From a virus: 25,890 nucleotides of DNA. Location: positions 1-25,890 of the IMG/VR virus record IMGVR_UViG_3300035698_005917. One strand, given 5' to 3'. The translations under genes were made by a program, and so were the position numbers. Every line of letters starts with the position of its first letter. Within the stretch, counting starts at the first letter, position 1. Shown here piece by piece: positions 4,645 through 12,770 of the stretch. The notes under the pieces are model-generated. The model was not told where the DNA came from. It did not search any database and saw only the letters and a list, made by a program, of their open reading frames with translations.

Positions 4645-5066
4645 TATCTTATTATCTCAAATAATTCTGACTCGTATACATACGTTATATCTCTAATCGG
4701 GTTCACATGGTATGTAATACTCTCGACATACTTGTAGACTCCAGGTGCTAAATGTGGTAAATGCTTCTCAACGACTGCTTGGTAACACCCCTCTGGTAAC
4801 CTGCCAATTTGAATCGGCAATATGTGTATTTCCCCATTGACAATACTCGCTTCAATCTTAGATTCATGGTTGGTGAATTTGCAAAAATTCACCTCGTATA
4901 TTAGTGGGCTTCCTTGTTTGATTGTTTTTTCCTCTACAGTGTACGGCACTAGGTTGTGCTCCTGTATATTATATGGCCGAACTGTCCAATATATCCCTAG
5001 TAACATAAGGAGTATTGCCCCTACCACCGGAGTTAGTATCAGATGTTGCTTTGCTCTTTCAGTCAC
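4644..5066 (-). CDS. Membrane-anchored extracytoplasmic protein, unknown
   Basis: A 140-residue protein starting at GTG (5066), which overlaps the XhlA-like stop by 4 nt. Residues 9-29 (LILTPVVGAILLMLLGIYWTV) form an N-terminal membrane anchor. The remaining 110 residues are beta-rich (LIYEVNFCKFT, GCYQAVVEKHLPHLAPGVYKY, ITYVYESELFEI), probably an Ig-like fold outside the membrane. Two cysteines could pair. The position inside the lysis cassette suggests a spanin-like or lysis-accessory role, but it could equally be a superinfection-exclusion factor. Confidence 0.65.
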   Translation of the reverse strand: MTERAKQHLILTPVVGAILLMLLGIYWTVRPYNIQEHNLVPYTVEEKTIKQGSPLIYEVNFCKFTNHESKIEASIVNGEIHILPIQIGRLPEGCYQAVVEKHLPHLAPGVYKYVESITYHVNPIRDITYVYESELFEIIR

Positions 5067-5260
5067 GCTCTCAAGACTAAGTTTAATACTGCACCAATAA
5101 CGCCAACCCCTACAGCACTGACTAACACGTACACGACATTTTGTACTGGGCGAAATTCGTCCCGAGTTACAGAATTCTCTTTCATATCCTTAATATGGCC
5201 CTGGACTGTAATCATTCTTTCTTCAAGCCGTATTAGCGTTTTTAGTGTCTCGTTATCCAT
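5063..5260 (-). CDS. XhlA-like haemolysin/holin accessory protein
   Basis: A 65-residue protein. The N-terminal 38 residues form an amphipathic, coiled-coil-like helix (MDNETLKTLIRLEERMITVQGHI), followed by a single C-terminal membrane segment (VVYVLVSAVGVGVIGAVLNLVL). This is the layout of XhlA-type proteins, which sit beside holins in phage lysis cassettes and help lysis from the cytoplasmic face. It precedes the membrane-anchored protein with a 4-nt overlap. No clear ribosome binding site is seen. Confidence 0.7.
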   Translation of the reverse strand: MDNETLKTLIRLEERMITVQGHIKDMKENSVTRDEFRPVQNVVYVLVSAVGVGVIGAVLNLVLRA

Positions 5261-5299
5261 CCAGCATGTAGTCTATATTAGGTGATATATTTTGTCATA

Positions 5300-6328
5300 C
5301 TAGCTAGATATTTTTTGAATCTGTAAGGCCGATGTGGCTATAATATCTTTATTGCTTCCTGATCCTTGGAATACATCTACATATATTGAGCCACCACTAG
5401 CAACGTATCCACTCATAGAGAAAGTCATAGTATTTGATATTGTCGCTGAAATTCCTCTATAGTATTTTGTCCTGGATACCGTTCCGATCTGATTTATGAC
5501 TCTAATGTCTGTATTTGTCCCAGGATTCTGGAACCTAACTATAGATTCTAATCTATAATATCCACTAGAAGGAGCGGTATACACACCAAGCGATGAATTG
5601 TAGTTACTACCAAGGTCATACTCTACATTATCAGCAATAAATGTTGTGGCAGTGCTGGTCGCAACAGATTGTGTCCCGGATATTGAGGCAGAGACTAGTG
5701 TCTCATTCGTTAAGGTATTATCCTCTAATTCTACTGTTTTATTTGTGATAGTTTTGGTATTGTCTTCTGTTAAGACTACCGCACCCCCCGCCTCTAACTC
5801 TGATACTACCCTTTTGTCTGTAATTTCTGAATCTGTAATACTCGAAAAGCCATTCGCTACCGCTACTTCCGAAATGATATATCCACTTGTTGAGGCCGGC
5901 ATACTTGGTGCAACTGGTGAAGCCGCTGGAGTTCCCTCTTCTACTTCGATTGAAGAAACATTACTTGCTGAGCCGTCAGGCGTTGTAACTTGGTCTACCT
6001 TCACATAGATAATATCTATACGTGGATTACCAGATACATTATCTGTGATCGGTTGGTTTATTATTGCGTTATTCTCTACCCTGTAGAATTTTGCTTTTCC
6101 TATGTTCTTTGAATAAGAATAGTTTTCTACATAGACAGTACCGACAGCAATATCTACACTCTTATCTGCTGGGCTATTCTCTGATACTTCAAAGTCTGTG
6201 TCTGTTACCGATTGGACACCCGCATTTGCTACAAAATCCGTAGCGATATGCATCAAATCGGACTCGTCCGCACCTGTGCCGGCGGTATAATCCCCCATTC
6301 CATTGATTATTGATACGTTCATTCCCAT
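5300..6328 (-). CDS. Tail/baseplate protein with C1q-like receptor-binding domain
   Basis: A 342-residue protein. The N-terminal half (IATDFVANAGVQSV, DIAVGTVYVENYSYSKN, NPRIDIIYVKVD, SGYIISEVAVANG) matches the baseplate-attachment domain of many phage tail proteins. A glycine/threonine linker with ITNKTVELEDNT follows. Residues about 220-342 look like a C1q/TNF-type jelly-roll: NVEYDLGSNYNSSLGVYTAP, SGYYRLESIVRF, ending SALQIQKISS. Such domains trimerise and bind host surface glycans or proteins. It is the last tail gene before the lysis cassette, the usual place for a receptor-binding protein. The start has no ribosome binding site but has an extended -10 element 6 nt upstream. Confidence 0.75.
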   Translation of the reverse strand: MGMNVSIINGMGDYTAGTGADESDLMHIATDFVANAGVQSVTDTDFEVSENSPADKSVDIAVGTVYVENYSYSKNIGKAKFYRVENNAIINQPITDNVSGNPRIDIIYVKVDQVTTPDGSASNVSSIEVEEGTPAASPVAPSMPASTSGYIISEVAVANGFSSITDSEITDKRVVSELEAGGAVVLTEDNTKTITNKTVELEDNTLTNETLVSASISGTQSVATSTATTFIADNVEYDLGSNYNSSLGVYTAPSSGYYRLESIVRFQNPGTNTDIRVINQIGTVSRTKYYRGISATISNTMTFSMSGYVASGGSIYVDVFQGSGSNKDIIATSALQIQKISS

Positions 6329-6334
6329 AACATT

Positions 6335-6343
6335 ATTATAACA
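6335..6343 (-). promoter_or_regulatory. Extended -10 promoter, leaderless type
   Basis: TGTTATAAT on the minus strand, then AATGTT and the ATG at 6328. The whole TGTTATAATAATGTTATG string is identical to that before the prohead protease start at 16319. Transcription should begin at or beside the ATG. Confidence 0.65.
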
Positions 6344-6349
6344 TTTTAT

Positions 6350-7105
6350 TTACAAATCCGATATCGGCACCACTAACATATCTACCCACCGGTAAGACCC
6401 CACCGGGATATTACCGACAAATGATAGATACGCTTCTTCGTTCCCCCCTACAGTAACAGTTGTAAATTTAATATCTACTTCAACGTCAGTTATTGTCAGC
6501 GTGTTTGTGTCTGTATGTATCTGCGCTTCCATTGCATTTTGCTGTGGATAGTCGGATGTAGCAAGCCCAGTTGTCATATAATAAGCTGCAAACCCTCCCG
6601 ATGGAAACGCAACCGTTCCAGTATCTATAAAAAATATAATCATATTACCGACAAAATTATAAGCAAGTGTACCTGCAACAGTTGTTAAAGGTGTACCGGC
6701 TGCATCAAGAAATTGTCGGCTTATATTATGTGTCATCTGTTGCGGGAACCCATCTACATATTGCTGATTAGATATAGATATACCGCTAATTGCTTCGTTA
6801 TACACCGTATGCGAATCACCCCCTAATAAGTATATCTTTTTTGCTGTTGTATCTACTTTCCACACAAAGAAGTACCCCGTGCCGCTGGCTTGGATTAGCC
6901 TGGCCTTAGTCCCTACAACAACATTCTTTATTACACTGTCGTCCGTGTAGCTGATGCTATACGCATTCGAGTACGCCACAAATGAATGGTTAGTAGAAAC
7001 CCAGCCCGCTTGATAAGGCTGTCTCGTTGTTTCGATATTCTCTAGGCGAGTTTCTAGGCTGTTTATTCTGTCAACTAACCTTGTATCTATTGGTAAAGGG
7101 TTCAT
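6350..7105 (-). CDS. Tail fibre-like protein
   Basis: A 251-residue protein from the ATG at 7105. Residues 1-30 (MNPLPIDTRLVDRINSLETRLENIE) form a coiled coil, then a beta-rich body with GTKARLIQASGTGYFFVWKVD and KIYLLGGDSHTVYNEAIS, a pattern I know from phage fibre or tip-associated proteins. An upstream ATG at 7144 overlaps the Tal-like stop (ATGA) and would add 13 hydrophobic residues (MIKYLVLIVIIVL). I prefer 7105 because TATAAT lies 7 nt before it, the added residues are just the translated AT-rich promoter, and a virion fibre should not have a membrane segment. Confidence 0.7.
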   Translation of the reverse strand: MNPLPIDTRLVDRINSLETRLENIETTRQPYQAGWVSTNHSFVAYSNAYSISYTDDSVIKNVVVGTKARLIQASGTGYFFVWKVDTTAKKIYLLGGDSHTVYNEAISGISISNQQYVDGFPQQMTHNISRQFLDAAGTPLTTVAGTLAYNFVGNMIIFFIDTGTVAFPSGGFAAYYMTTGLATSDYPQQNAMEAQIHTDTNTLTITDVEVDIKFTTVTVGGNEEAYLSFVGNIPVGSYRWVDMLVVPISDL

Positions 7106-7112
7106 AAGTACA

Positions 7113-7118
7113 ATTATA
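7113..7118 (-). promoter_or_regulatory. -10 element, leaderless type
   Basis: TATAAT on the minus strand, preceded by AGT and followed by TGTACTT and the ATG at 7105. It lacks the TG of the extended -10 but keeps the spacing seen at the other leaderless starts. Confidence 0.5.
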
Positions 7119-7140
7119 ACTATTAATACTAAGTATTTTA

Positions 7141-8202
7141 TCATGTAAGCACTGTATATGTTACAAACTCGACGCCGTTCTCATCGGGGCTTACCTTGTA
7201 TTCTATCAATTCGCCAGTTCTTTCAATATCCAGATAGCTGTCTTGCCCCTTCGTTTTAAACTTTAGAGGTACAATATCTCCTAAATTCATAGACCCAAAG
7301 ACAGGTTTTCTATCCGGAATCATTTCCAGTTGTATTTTGAATTTCTCAGCCTTTGATTCGTTCACTGCGTTCTCTGCTTTACTGTCGAGTGTATCTTGCC
7401 CGGAGATATCAGACCGAGAAAGAATAGCCTCTCGCCTTGTGAAACTAATCTGGCTTGTTGCGTCTTCATCACTTGATGTTATAGCGTCTTCACCAGTGCC
7501 TGCACCATAGGCAATTACAGAATTGATAATATTCTCTCTTAGTATCATTCCGACTCCGTTTACATTTTCGCCTATTTCTAGATCAGGAATACCGGTTCTC
7601 ACAGTCGACAAACTCGCATAGACATTTAGGTTAATCCCGTTAAACCCGCCCGAAGCTGTAGAAAGAATAGTAGTATCGAAGTCAAACCCACCCGAAACCG
7701 CTGTCAAATCTATTCCAGCATCTAGTATGCGTTTATTCTCATAAGTCCTATCTCTATCTGCAGTTGCCTCTATCGTCCCTTCGTTTACGCCTAGCCATCC
7801 GTTAGTTTTATCTTGAGAGGCTTCAAGCAACCCCCAAAATATAGCGCCCGCGTCTTCAGCCGAGTAGTAAACTAGCCTATCTGTATATCTGTTTAAAAAG
7901 TGCCCCATGTATTCAGTCCCTTCGACCATCACGACACCCGCATCTGGCTGATACTGTGTAGACACGTTGGATATAAACCCCGCCCACACAAAAGCCCCAT
8001 TCTTTTTAATTACTATTTGCGTTCTAAAAGGTATTAAATTTTCACGCCTTGCATATTGGTCGAATAGGTTTAGTGAAAATGTACACAACCCGATGTTATT
8101 TTTCTTCTTGGTAAACGATAACCCATTGTAGTTATCGAGGATTGCCACCCGCTCAAAGGTTTCACCGCTTACGTCAATTCTGTATAGCTCTATTGTGTAC
8201 AT
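7141..8202 (-). CDS. Tail-associated (Tal-like) protein
   Basis: A 353-residue protein beginning YTIELYRIDVSGETFERVAILDNYNGLSFTKKKNNIGLCTFSLNL. It is of the class of siphovirus tail proteins that follow Dit (Tal/gp37-like, gp27-fold hub proteins). Segments PFRTQIVIKKNGAFVWAGFISNV and GDIVPLKFKTKG fit the hub beta-barrels. It should form the trimeric tail tip that closes the tube. There is no obvious C-terminal peptidase domain, so it is short compared with Tal proteins that carry lytic domains. It starts by TAATG overlap with Dit. Confidence 0.75.
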   Translation of the reverse strand: MYTIELYRIDVSGETFERVAILDNYNGLSFTKKKNNIGLCTFSLNLFDQYARRENLIPFRTQIVIKKNGAFVWAGFISNVSTQYQPDAGVVMVEGTEYMGHFLNRYTDRLVYYSAEDAGAIFWGLLEASQDKTNGWLGVNEGTIEATADRDRTYENKRILDAGIDLTAVSGGFDFDTTILSTASGGFNGINLNVYASLSTVRTGIPDLEIGENVNGVGMILRENIINSVIAYGAGTGEDAITSSDEDATSQISFTRREAILSRSDISGQDTLDSKAENAVNESKAEKFKIQLEMIPDRKPVFGSMNLGDIVPLKFKTKGQDSYLDIERTGELIEYKVSPDENGVEFVTYTVLT

Positions 8203-9026
8203 TAGATTGATAGATAAGGTTTGCTAAATTCCGCTTCTACAATTCCATCTCCGCTAGTTGCTGTAAATACTACCGTATTATTGCCCTGTACTATTTCAAA
8301 AAAATCCCCTTCAAAGAATGTAAACCAGTCTACAGTTCCATTTTTCAAGACATGAAGGCCTTGAGAGTCCCTATACACCTCTACATAATCACCTGCCGTT
8401 ATCGTAGTTGCTATTGTAAAGCTCTCTGATGTGGCTAGATTGGTTAAAGTTGCATTTGTTACAATGCCGGTCACGTCAATCGTGAACCCTGCATATGCGT
8501 CAACACCGCCATCATTTGTTATGGTAAATCTATTTGCCGAACTCGCACCGAGTGCCGCCGGAACTGCTGTAGCAATCGGAGTACCACCGCCTGACGCTAA
8601 TGTTGCCGAGTATGTACTAGCCGAACCTAGGAAAAATGGTATCTCAGCCTGCAAAACAACTCTAAACTCTGTAAAGGTTACTCGCCCTGTTTCATCTTTG
8701 AATATAGGGGCTTGGACTACCTTACAGTTAATAGTTCTTACTGTACCTGCCCAGTTAGCAATTGATAATTCCTTCCCGTCAAGATTGAAGGCGTTTACAA
8801 GGGCGTTTCTCTTCGTGAAGTAGTCGGCTGAGTCCGAACCCTGTACAACCCCTTCAAAAGATATCTGTCGCATACCCCAGTGCTGGCTATATATATTGCC
8901 CCCGTCCCTATTGGTTATATTATCCTCTGATGTTCTTATCGGAGGGGTGTCTAATCCGGTTGCCCTGTTTACGGTTATACCGCTTGTAGAATCTAAACCA
9001 TAAGTGCCGTATGTAATTACTATCAT
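8202..9026 (-). CDS. Distal tail protein (Dit-like)
   Basis: A 274-residue protein. The N-terminal part (DNITNRDGGNIYSQHWGMRQISFEGVVQGSDSADYFTKRNALVNAF) is a typical Dit N-terminal domain that forms the hexameric ring at the tail end. The C-terminal part (TITAGDYVEVYRDSQGLHVLKNGTVDWFTF, FFEIVQGNNTVVFT) is the galectin-like domain. Its place between tape measure and Tal-like gene is the canonical one. It starts by ATGA overlap with the tape measure stop. Confidence 0.85.
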   Translation of the reverse strand: MIVITYGTYGLDSTSGITVNRATGLDTPPIRTSEDNITNRDGGNIYSQHWGMRQISFEGVVQGSDSADYFTKRNALVNAFNLDGKELSIANWAGTVRTINCKVVQAPIFKDETGRVTFTEFRVVLQAEIPFFLGSASTYSATLASGGGTPIATAVPAALGASSANRFTITNDGGVDAYAGFTIDVTGIVTNATLTNLATSESFTIATTITAGDYVEVYRDSQGLHVLKNGTVDWFTFFEGDFFEIVQGNNTVVFTATSGDGIVEAEFSKPYLSI

Positions 9027-10519
9027 CTGAGAAGGAATGCCAAGTTAGAAGCTACCATTTCAGGATTAGTATCGCCCTGTGAATAGTAGTTTATTGTCGT
9101 TTCTTTGTTCTGTTTTAGCTGTGAGGTCTTTTCTGCTGAGTTAATCTGAGTGCCTTTAGGTAGCACTATAGATTCAGACCCACCCCCGAAGAAACTAGAC
9201 CCCGTTGCGCTCGTTACACTTCCCCGGGCTTTAGCCGCACCAACCCCACCACTAAATGACCTAGTTACCCCGCTAGTAGGGGATATCTCTCTTAGGTCTA
9301 CTCCAGGGATTCTGTTAATAGCCTGTATGACCTCGTTTACATTGTCAACTATAACACTTCTCCAGTTCTTAAAATTTTCCTTCGCAATGTTAAGACTCTT
9401 CCCAATGTCCGACCACTGATTGCCGGTAGCCATTAACTTAAAGCCCTCTATTGCCTTACCTATTAGCCAAATTAAACCACGGAAAACAAGCCCAGCCGTA
9501 TTCCAGATGAGCGCCCCTAGTGTTATCGCTACATCTGTGAATATACCCCATGCAATCCCTAAGCTCTCAAAGGAATTTTCGAGTGTTATTATTTCCCCGT
9601 CTATATCTCGGAATTCGGAGTTGTAAGAGTCTCCTAGTATTTTTGTACTTTCGATCATTTGCCCTTGCCCCTCTTTGACACCGTCTGAGAACGAGGACAT
9701 TGCTTTCCCGGCATTTTTAGCAAATTCTAAAATATCAGCTTCATTATCCTCTAAGCTTTGCCCGAATTTTCCTACCCACTCTATAACCCCCGGTAGAATA
9801 GTATCGGATAAGACAGTAAACAACGGCATTAACGCTTCCCCGAGCCTTTGGCGCAAATTGTCGAATTGCGCCCGCATTATCGCAAACCTATCCGATGTTG
9901 TTATAGAGTCTTCCCCTAATTCTTTAAGTAGGGTAGAGCCATCCTTAATAACGAAATTCAACAGTGTCTGTTTTTTTTCAGTATCTGTCATACTCTCCAT
10001 AGTCTTCTTGACCGCGCTAGGGATAACGATCCCTAAGTTGTCGAGAATCATAGCCGACCCGCGCCCGATACCTGTTACAAGGTCATCAAACGCCTGAGTA
10101 GTGCTAAGACCCATCGCCTTACCCCTCAACCTAGCAGTAACCATGAGCTTTGATAAGTCATCTACACTATTCGCAACACCGAGCAAAGAAGCCCTATTAG
10201 ACGCGCCCATGAGGTCTATATCATTTATTGTACCCTTCGCTGCCACTCTAAGCTTTTGCAGGGCTTCCTCTGGCTCTCCAAAGGCTTTAGCAAACGCAGG
10301 TGTCATATCCTCGGCCTTAGATGCTGTTAATAAAAAACTTGTAGACAACGCCCCGAGACCAACACCAACCCCTGCAACTATTTTCGCCAACTTAGCGGCC
10401 CCTTTTGCAAAGTTGGAAAACCTATTACTAGCCCTATCCGAGGCAGCCGAGACATTCCCGAGTACCCCGGAGGCCATATCTTTTGCAAGTATTCGGATGT
10501 CTATAACTGACTTATTCAT
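9023..10519 (-). CDS. Tape measure protein
   Basis: A 498-residue protein with a long helical sequence, a basic amphipathic N-terminus, a hydrophobic segment at about residues 44-66 (AKIVAGVGVGLGALSTSFLL) and a second hydrophobic block at 321-356. The segment GEPEEALQKLRVAAKGTINDIDLMGASNRA and the DLVTGIGRGSAMILDNLGI block are common in siphovirus tape measures. It sets tail length and may help DNA cross the membrane. It is short for the family, so the tail should be short (roughly 75 nm at 1.5 angstrom per residue). It overlaps the end of the frameshifted chaperone. Confidence 0.9.
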   Translation of the reverse strand: MNKSVIDIRILAKDMASGVLGNVSAASDRASNRFSNFAKGAAKLAKIVAGVGVGLGALSTSFLLTASKAEDMTPAFAKAFGEPEEALQKLRVAAKGTINDIDLMGASNRASLLGVANSVDDLSKLMVTARLRGKAMGLSTTQAFDDLVTGIGRGSAMILDNLGIVIPSAVKKTMESMTDTEKKQTLLNFVIKDGSTLLKELGEDSITTSDRFAIMRAQFDNLRQRLGEALMPLFTVLSDTILPGVIEWVGKFGQSLEDNEADILEFAKNAGKAMSSFSDGVKEGQGQMIESTKILGDSYNSEFRDIDGEIITLENSFESLGIAWGIFTDVAITLGALIWNTAGLVFRGLIWLIGKAIEGFKLMATGNQWSDIGKSLNIAKENFKNWRSVIVDNVNEVIQAINRIPGVDLREISPTSGVTRSFSGGVGAAKARGSVTSATGSSFFGGGSESIVLPKGTQINSAEKTSQLKQNKETTINYYSQGDTNPEMVASNLAFLLR

Positions 10520-11101
10520 TTTGTTTCTGCTTTAACTCTTCTTCTAAGTTAATTGCATTGAGTGTAAAATATATCCATGACGGTTGTTCGTCCATAACCT
10601 GCTGATAAGTAAGCCCTCCGACCTCTCTTTGATATCTAGAAGCCATGTATAGTAACGAAGCCTCCACATCTGGCTCTGCTGAGTTGAACACCCCCTGTAG
10701 AGCCTCTAAGCTTTTCCCTCAAGTTGTCCCGTAATAAGCTTCACGCACTCGCCAAGTATTTTAACGTCAAACATTTCTATATCATCAGCTGTCATATCCC
10801 GAATCTCAGAATCAAGCACGCTACCAGATAAGAATTGCCCTCTTATGACTTTGACCATAACATCTAATTGATTAGTAGATAGAGCGTCTCTTTCTTCTAG
10901 TAACTCAAGCACATCTCCGTCCTTTTTCTCTAATTTCTTTATCCCTTTATCAATCTTGTATAAATCTCTCTCGACCTTGCTTATTTTCTTCTGCATGTCG
11001 ATGGTTTCTCGGAAGGATGCGATCTTAAACAAGATATAGCACCCCTTCCAATCAACGTCGTACACGCTTAAATCTAGTTTTATTTTCCTTACAATTGCCA
11101 T
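10512..11101 (-). CDS. Tail assembly chaperone GT, -1 frameshift product
   Basis: A -1 shift at GGGAAAA (10718-10712) in the G-like frame joins residues 1-130 to a 66-residue extension reading SLEALQGVFNSAEPDVEASL... and ending ...LEEELKQKQNE before TAA at 10514-10512. The product is 196 residues. The extension frame is open with no start of its own, and its stop overlaps the tape measure ATG, as for lambda gpG/gpGT and many siphoviruses. The longer form binds the tape measure, the shorter form coats it, and the tail tube then replaces them. That role is family knowledge; the frame arrangement is directly visible. Confidence 0.85.
10672..10718 (-). promoter_or_regulatory. -1 ribosomal frameshift site: GGGAAAA plus 3' stem
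   Basis: The heptamer G-GGA-AAA is in the correct phase (X-XXY-YYZ) two codons before the frame-0 stop TAG (10708-10706). Seven nt after it, GGCTCT (10704-10699) can pair with AGAGCC (10677-10672) across a 21-nt loop, a stimulatory stem at the usual distance. The loop is G-rich (GGGGG), so a pseudoknot is possible. Confidence 0.85.
10706..11101 (-). CDS. Tail assembly chaperone G, frame-0 product
   Basis: A 131-residue protein, MAIVRKIKLDLSVYDVDWKGCYI..., helical and charged in the middle (KKISKVERDLYKIDKGIKKLEKKDG), ending TGQLEGKA. It lies between the tail tube and the tape measure, where siphoviruses encode the G chaperone. It is the main product of the gene; frameshifting gives the longer GT form. 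No Shine-Dalgarno is obvious before the ATG. Confidence 0.8.
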   Translation of the reverse strand: MAIVRKIKLDLSVYDVDWKGCYILFKIASFRETIDMQKKISKVERDLYKIDKGIKKLEKKDGDVLELLEERDALSTNQLDVMVKVIRGQFLSGSVLDSEIRDMTADDIEMFDVKILGECVKLITGQLEGKA

Positions 11102-11122
11102 TAACTCTATTTATTAAACTTA

Positions 11123-12115
11123 TTAGTAACTCGCTACTGAATTTGTAATTACTATTCCCATAGGCGCACCGCTCACACCTGGCATATCGTTAGCAGTCAG
11201 TGTCATGCTCTGCTTCATTAACTCATCTGCTCCCGCATCAGTCCATGTACCGGCCGTAATATGCTGGTGAGGGGCTGTGAAAGCTATAGAAGGGCTAGTA
11301 TTTGCGACCGAAGTATCAACAAACCGTGCTGTGTCTGTAACTGTTATCGCTGAGTGTACCGCTGTACCTGCTAAGAAGTAGTCTTTGTAGGTTTCATCTG
11401 GATATAGAGCTTCTACCGTAGAAGTAATCTCTGTCCCTAATGTGCTGTTGTTTGCAAGGTCAGCAGATCCTAATTCGTACCTTGTGTCATCTCCTACTAG
11501 TGGGCTAGAAAGTACTAGCTCAGCTGTAAGTAACCCGAAAGTTGCCAATGACGACTCATAAGCCGCAATCTGGAATGATGCATGTCGTCCTACAAACTCT
11601 CGTAATGTAGAGATACTGTTAGTAACTGAACCTGAAGCCTCTAAACTTGCAACCCCTGTAATCTGAGCTGTAACAAACCCGTCTACTACTGGTGTTACTG
11701 TAAGGTTCTCATATCTGAATCCCTTGATAATCAAATCGCCTCGCTCATCGTCTTGGATAAAGATTGTATAAGACGCTCCGTTATTAGAATTGGAGTATGT
11801 GAAAGTGTGGTCGTATACAGTTGTTTCACCTGCTGATGCCGCTGTAGAGTCTGTATAGTTCTGTAAAAGTAGCAATCCTAGAACGTCTTCATCAACTTTC
11901 ATTGTAAAATTCACTTCTTGGTGCTTTGTTGTAACCATGCTTGTGCTTGTCATATGGCTAGAGCCTAGCATAGACTGGTTTTGGGCATAATTAACAACTG
12001 GATTGAACGAAGCTTCAACATTCGGTAATACATATGTTGGGCTAGCCTCTGCTACGTTGAAAGTACCTTCTTTTGCGATACCCATTGTAATTTTCCTCTT
12101 AATTCCGTTTGCCAT
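11123..12115 (-). CDS. Major tail (tube) protein
   Basis: A 330-residue protein beginning MANGIKRKITMGIAKEGTFN. The early segment EASFNPVVNYAQNQSMLGS and the later FTMKVDEDVLGLLLLQNY and YTIFIQDDERGDLIIKGFRYENLTVTP are typical of phage tail-tube proteins, which stack as hexameric rings. The C-terminal third looks like an added beta domain. Its position, after the terminator protein and before the chaperones, is canonical. An extended -10 (TGATATATT) lies 6 nt before the ATG, with no ribosome binding site, so it is probably made from its own leaderless mRNA, which suits a highly expressed protein. Confidence 0.85.
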   Translation of the reverse strand: MANGIKRKITMGIAKEGTFNVAEASPTYVLPNVEASFNPVVNYAQNQSMLGSSHMTSTSMVTTKHQEVNFTMKVDEDVLGLLLLQNYTDSTAASAGETTVYDHTFTYSNSNNGASYTIFIQDDERGDLIIKGFRYENLTVTPVVDGFVTAQITGVASLEASGSVTNSISTLREFVGRHASFQIAAYESSLATFGLLTAELVLSSPLVGDDTRYELGSADLANNSTLGTEITSTVEALYPDETYKDYFLAGTAVHSAITVTDTARFVDTSVANTSPSIAFTAPHQHITAGTWTDAGADELMKQSMTLTANDMPGVSGAPMGIVITNSVASY

Positions 12116-12121
12116 CGTATA

Positions 12122-12130
12122 AATATATCA
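12122..12130 (-). promoter_or_regulatory. Extended -10 promoter before the tail tube gene
   Basis: TGATATATT on the minus strand, then TATACG and the ATG at 12115. The -10 is 5/6. It sits after the stop of the 45-residue gene. Confidence 0.55.
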
Positions 12131-12138
12131 AATTATTT

Positions 12139-12276
12139 CTAACCCTTTGTGGCCGTGACATTCTGAACCTTTGCCCTTGCCTCTTCAAGTGTTTTGCCAG
12201 TGATAAAGACTTTTTTACCGTCAATATATGCGGTTAAAGTGACCTTTACAGGCTTTTTCGTACTCTTTTCTTCCAT
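12139..12276 (-). CDS. 45-residue protein in the tail module
   Basis: An ATG at 12276 opens MEEKSTKKPVKVTLTAYIDG, continuing through KKVFITGKTLEEARAKVQNV to TAG at 12141-12139. The sequence reads as a small beta-beta-alpha fold with a basic N-terminus. It lies between tail terminator and tail tube. An extended -10 (TGCTATAAT) stands 7 nt before the ATG, and there is no ribosome binding site. I do not recognise it. Sensible codons and a promoter aligned with the start support it as a gene. Confidence 0.65.
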   Translation of the reverse strand: MEEKSTKKPVKVTLTAYIDGKKVFITGKTLEEARAKVQNVTATKG

Positions 12277-12283
12277 GTATTTA

Positions 12284-12292
12284 ATTATAGCA
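12284..12292 (-). promoter_or_regulatory. Extended -10 promoter, leaderless type
   Basis: TGCTATAAT on the minus strand, then TAAATAC and the ATG at 12276. Perfect -10 with TG extension; it lies just after the tail terminator stop. Confidence 0.65.
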
Positions 12293-12296
12293 AAAT

Positions 12297-12770
12297 TTAT
12301 GTAACATTTACATTACAATAGATATTGAAGTCCATTTGTAAATATAATCTAGTGCCGTCTACATCGCCTTCATAAGTGTATGAGCTTGGCAACACCTCTA
12401 TTTTATAAGCGTGTACACCTGTGACTTCTCTCTCTACAGGGTTGGGAATCTGCTCTAAATAAGCGACTATCATATCTTCTATATCTTCCAGCCTATCGAT
12501 CCTGTCCTCGCCATCGTCTGCATCCTCCGATCCCTCTACTGAATCATAAACGATAGCTGAGAATCCAAGGACTCTATCATTTGCTGTAAGCCCCTGTACC
12601 TCTACGTTAGGGGTTGTTGGCATGATTGCGCAAGTAGGGCCTAAAGACGGAAAGTCCTTAAAAAACTTTCTAACCTCTACAAATATATCGTTTGTATCAT
12701 CGGGGAAGGTAAGAAGCTTAAAATCGGTTATTAATTTATCGTGTAGTGCCTTTCTATATATAACAGCCAT
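12297..12770 (-). CDS. Tail terminator-like protein
   Basis: A 157-residue protein (MAVIYRKALHDKLITDFKLL ... LGFSAIVYDSVEGSEDADDGEDRIDRLEDIEDMIVAYLEQIP ... YLQMDFNIYCNV). The alternating strand and long acidic helix pattern, the size and the place between the gp10-like gene and the tail tube fit the terminator (lambda gpU/SPP1 gp17-type) that caps the tube and binds the head. Assignment rests mainly on context. It begins with TAATG overlap. Confidence 0.65.
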   Translation of the reverse strand: MAVIYRKALHDKLITDFKLLTFPDDTNDIFVEVRKFFKDFPSLGPTCAIMPTTPNVEVQGLTANDRVLGFSAIVYDSVEGSEDADDGEDRIDRLEDIEDMIVAYLEQIPNPVEREVTGVHAYKIEVLPSSYTYEGDVDGTRLYLQMDFNIYCNVNVT

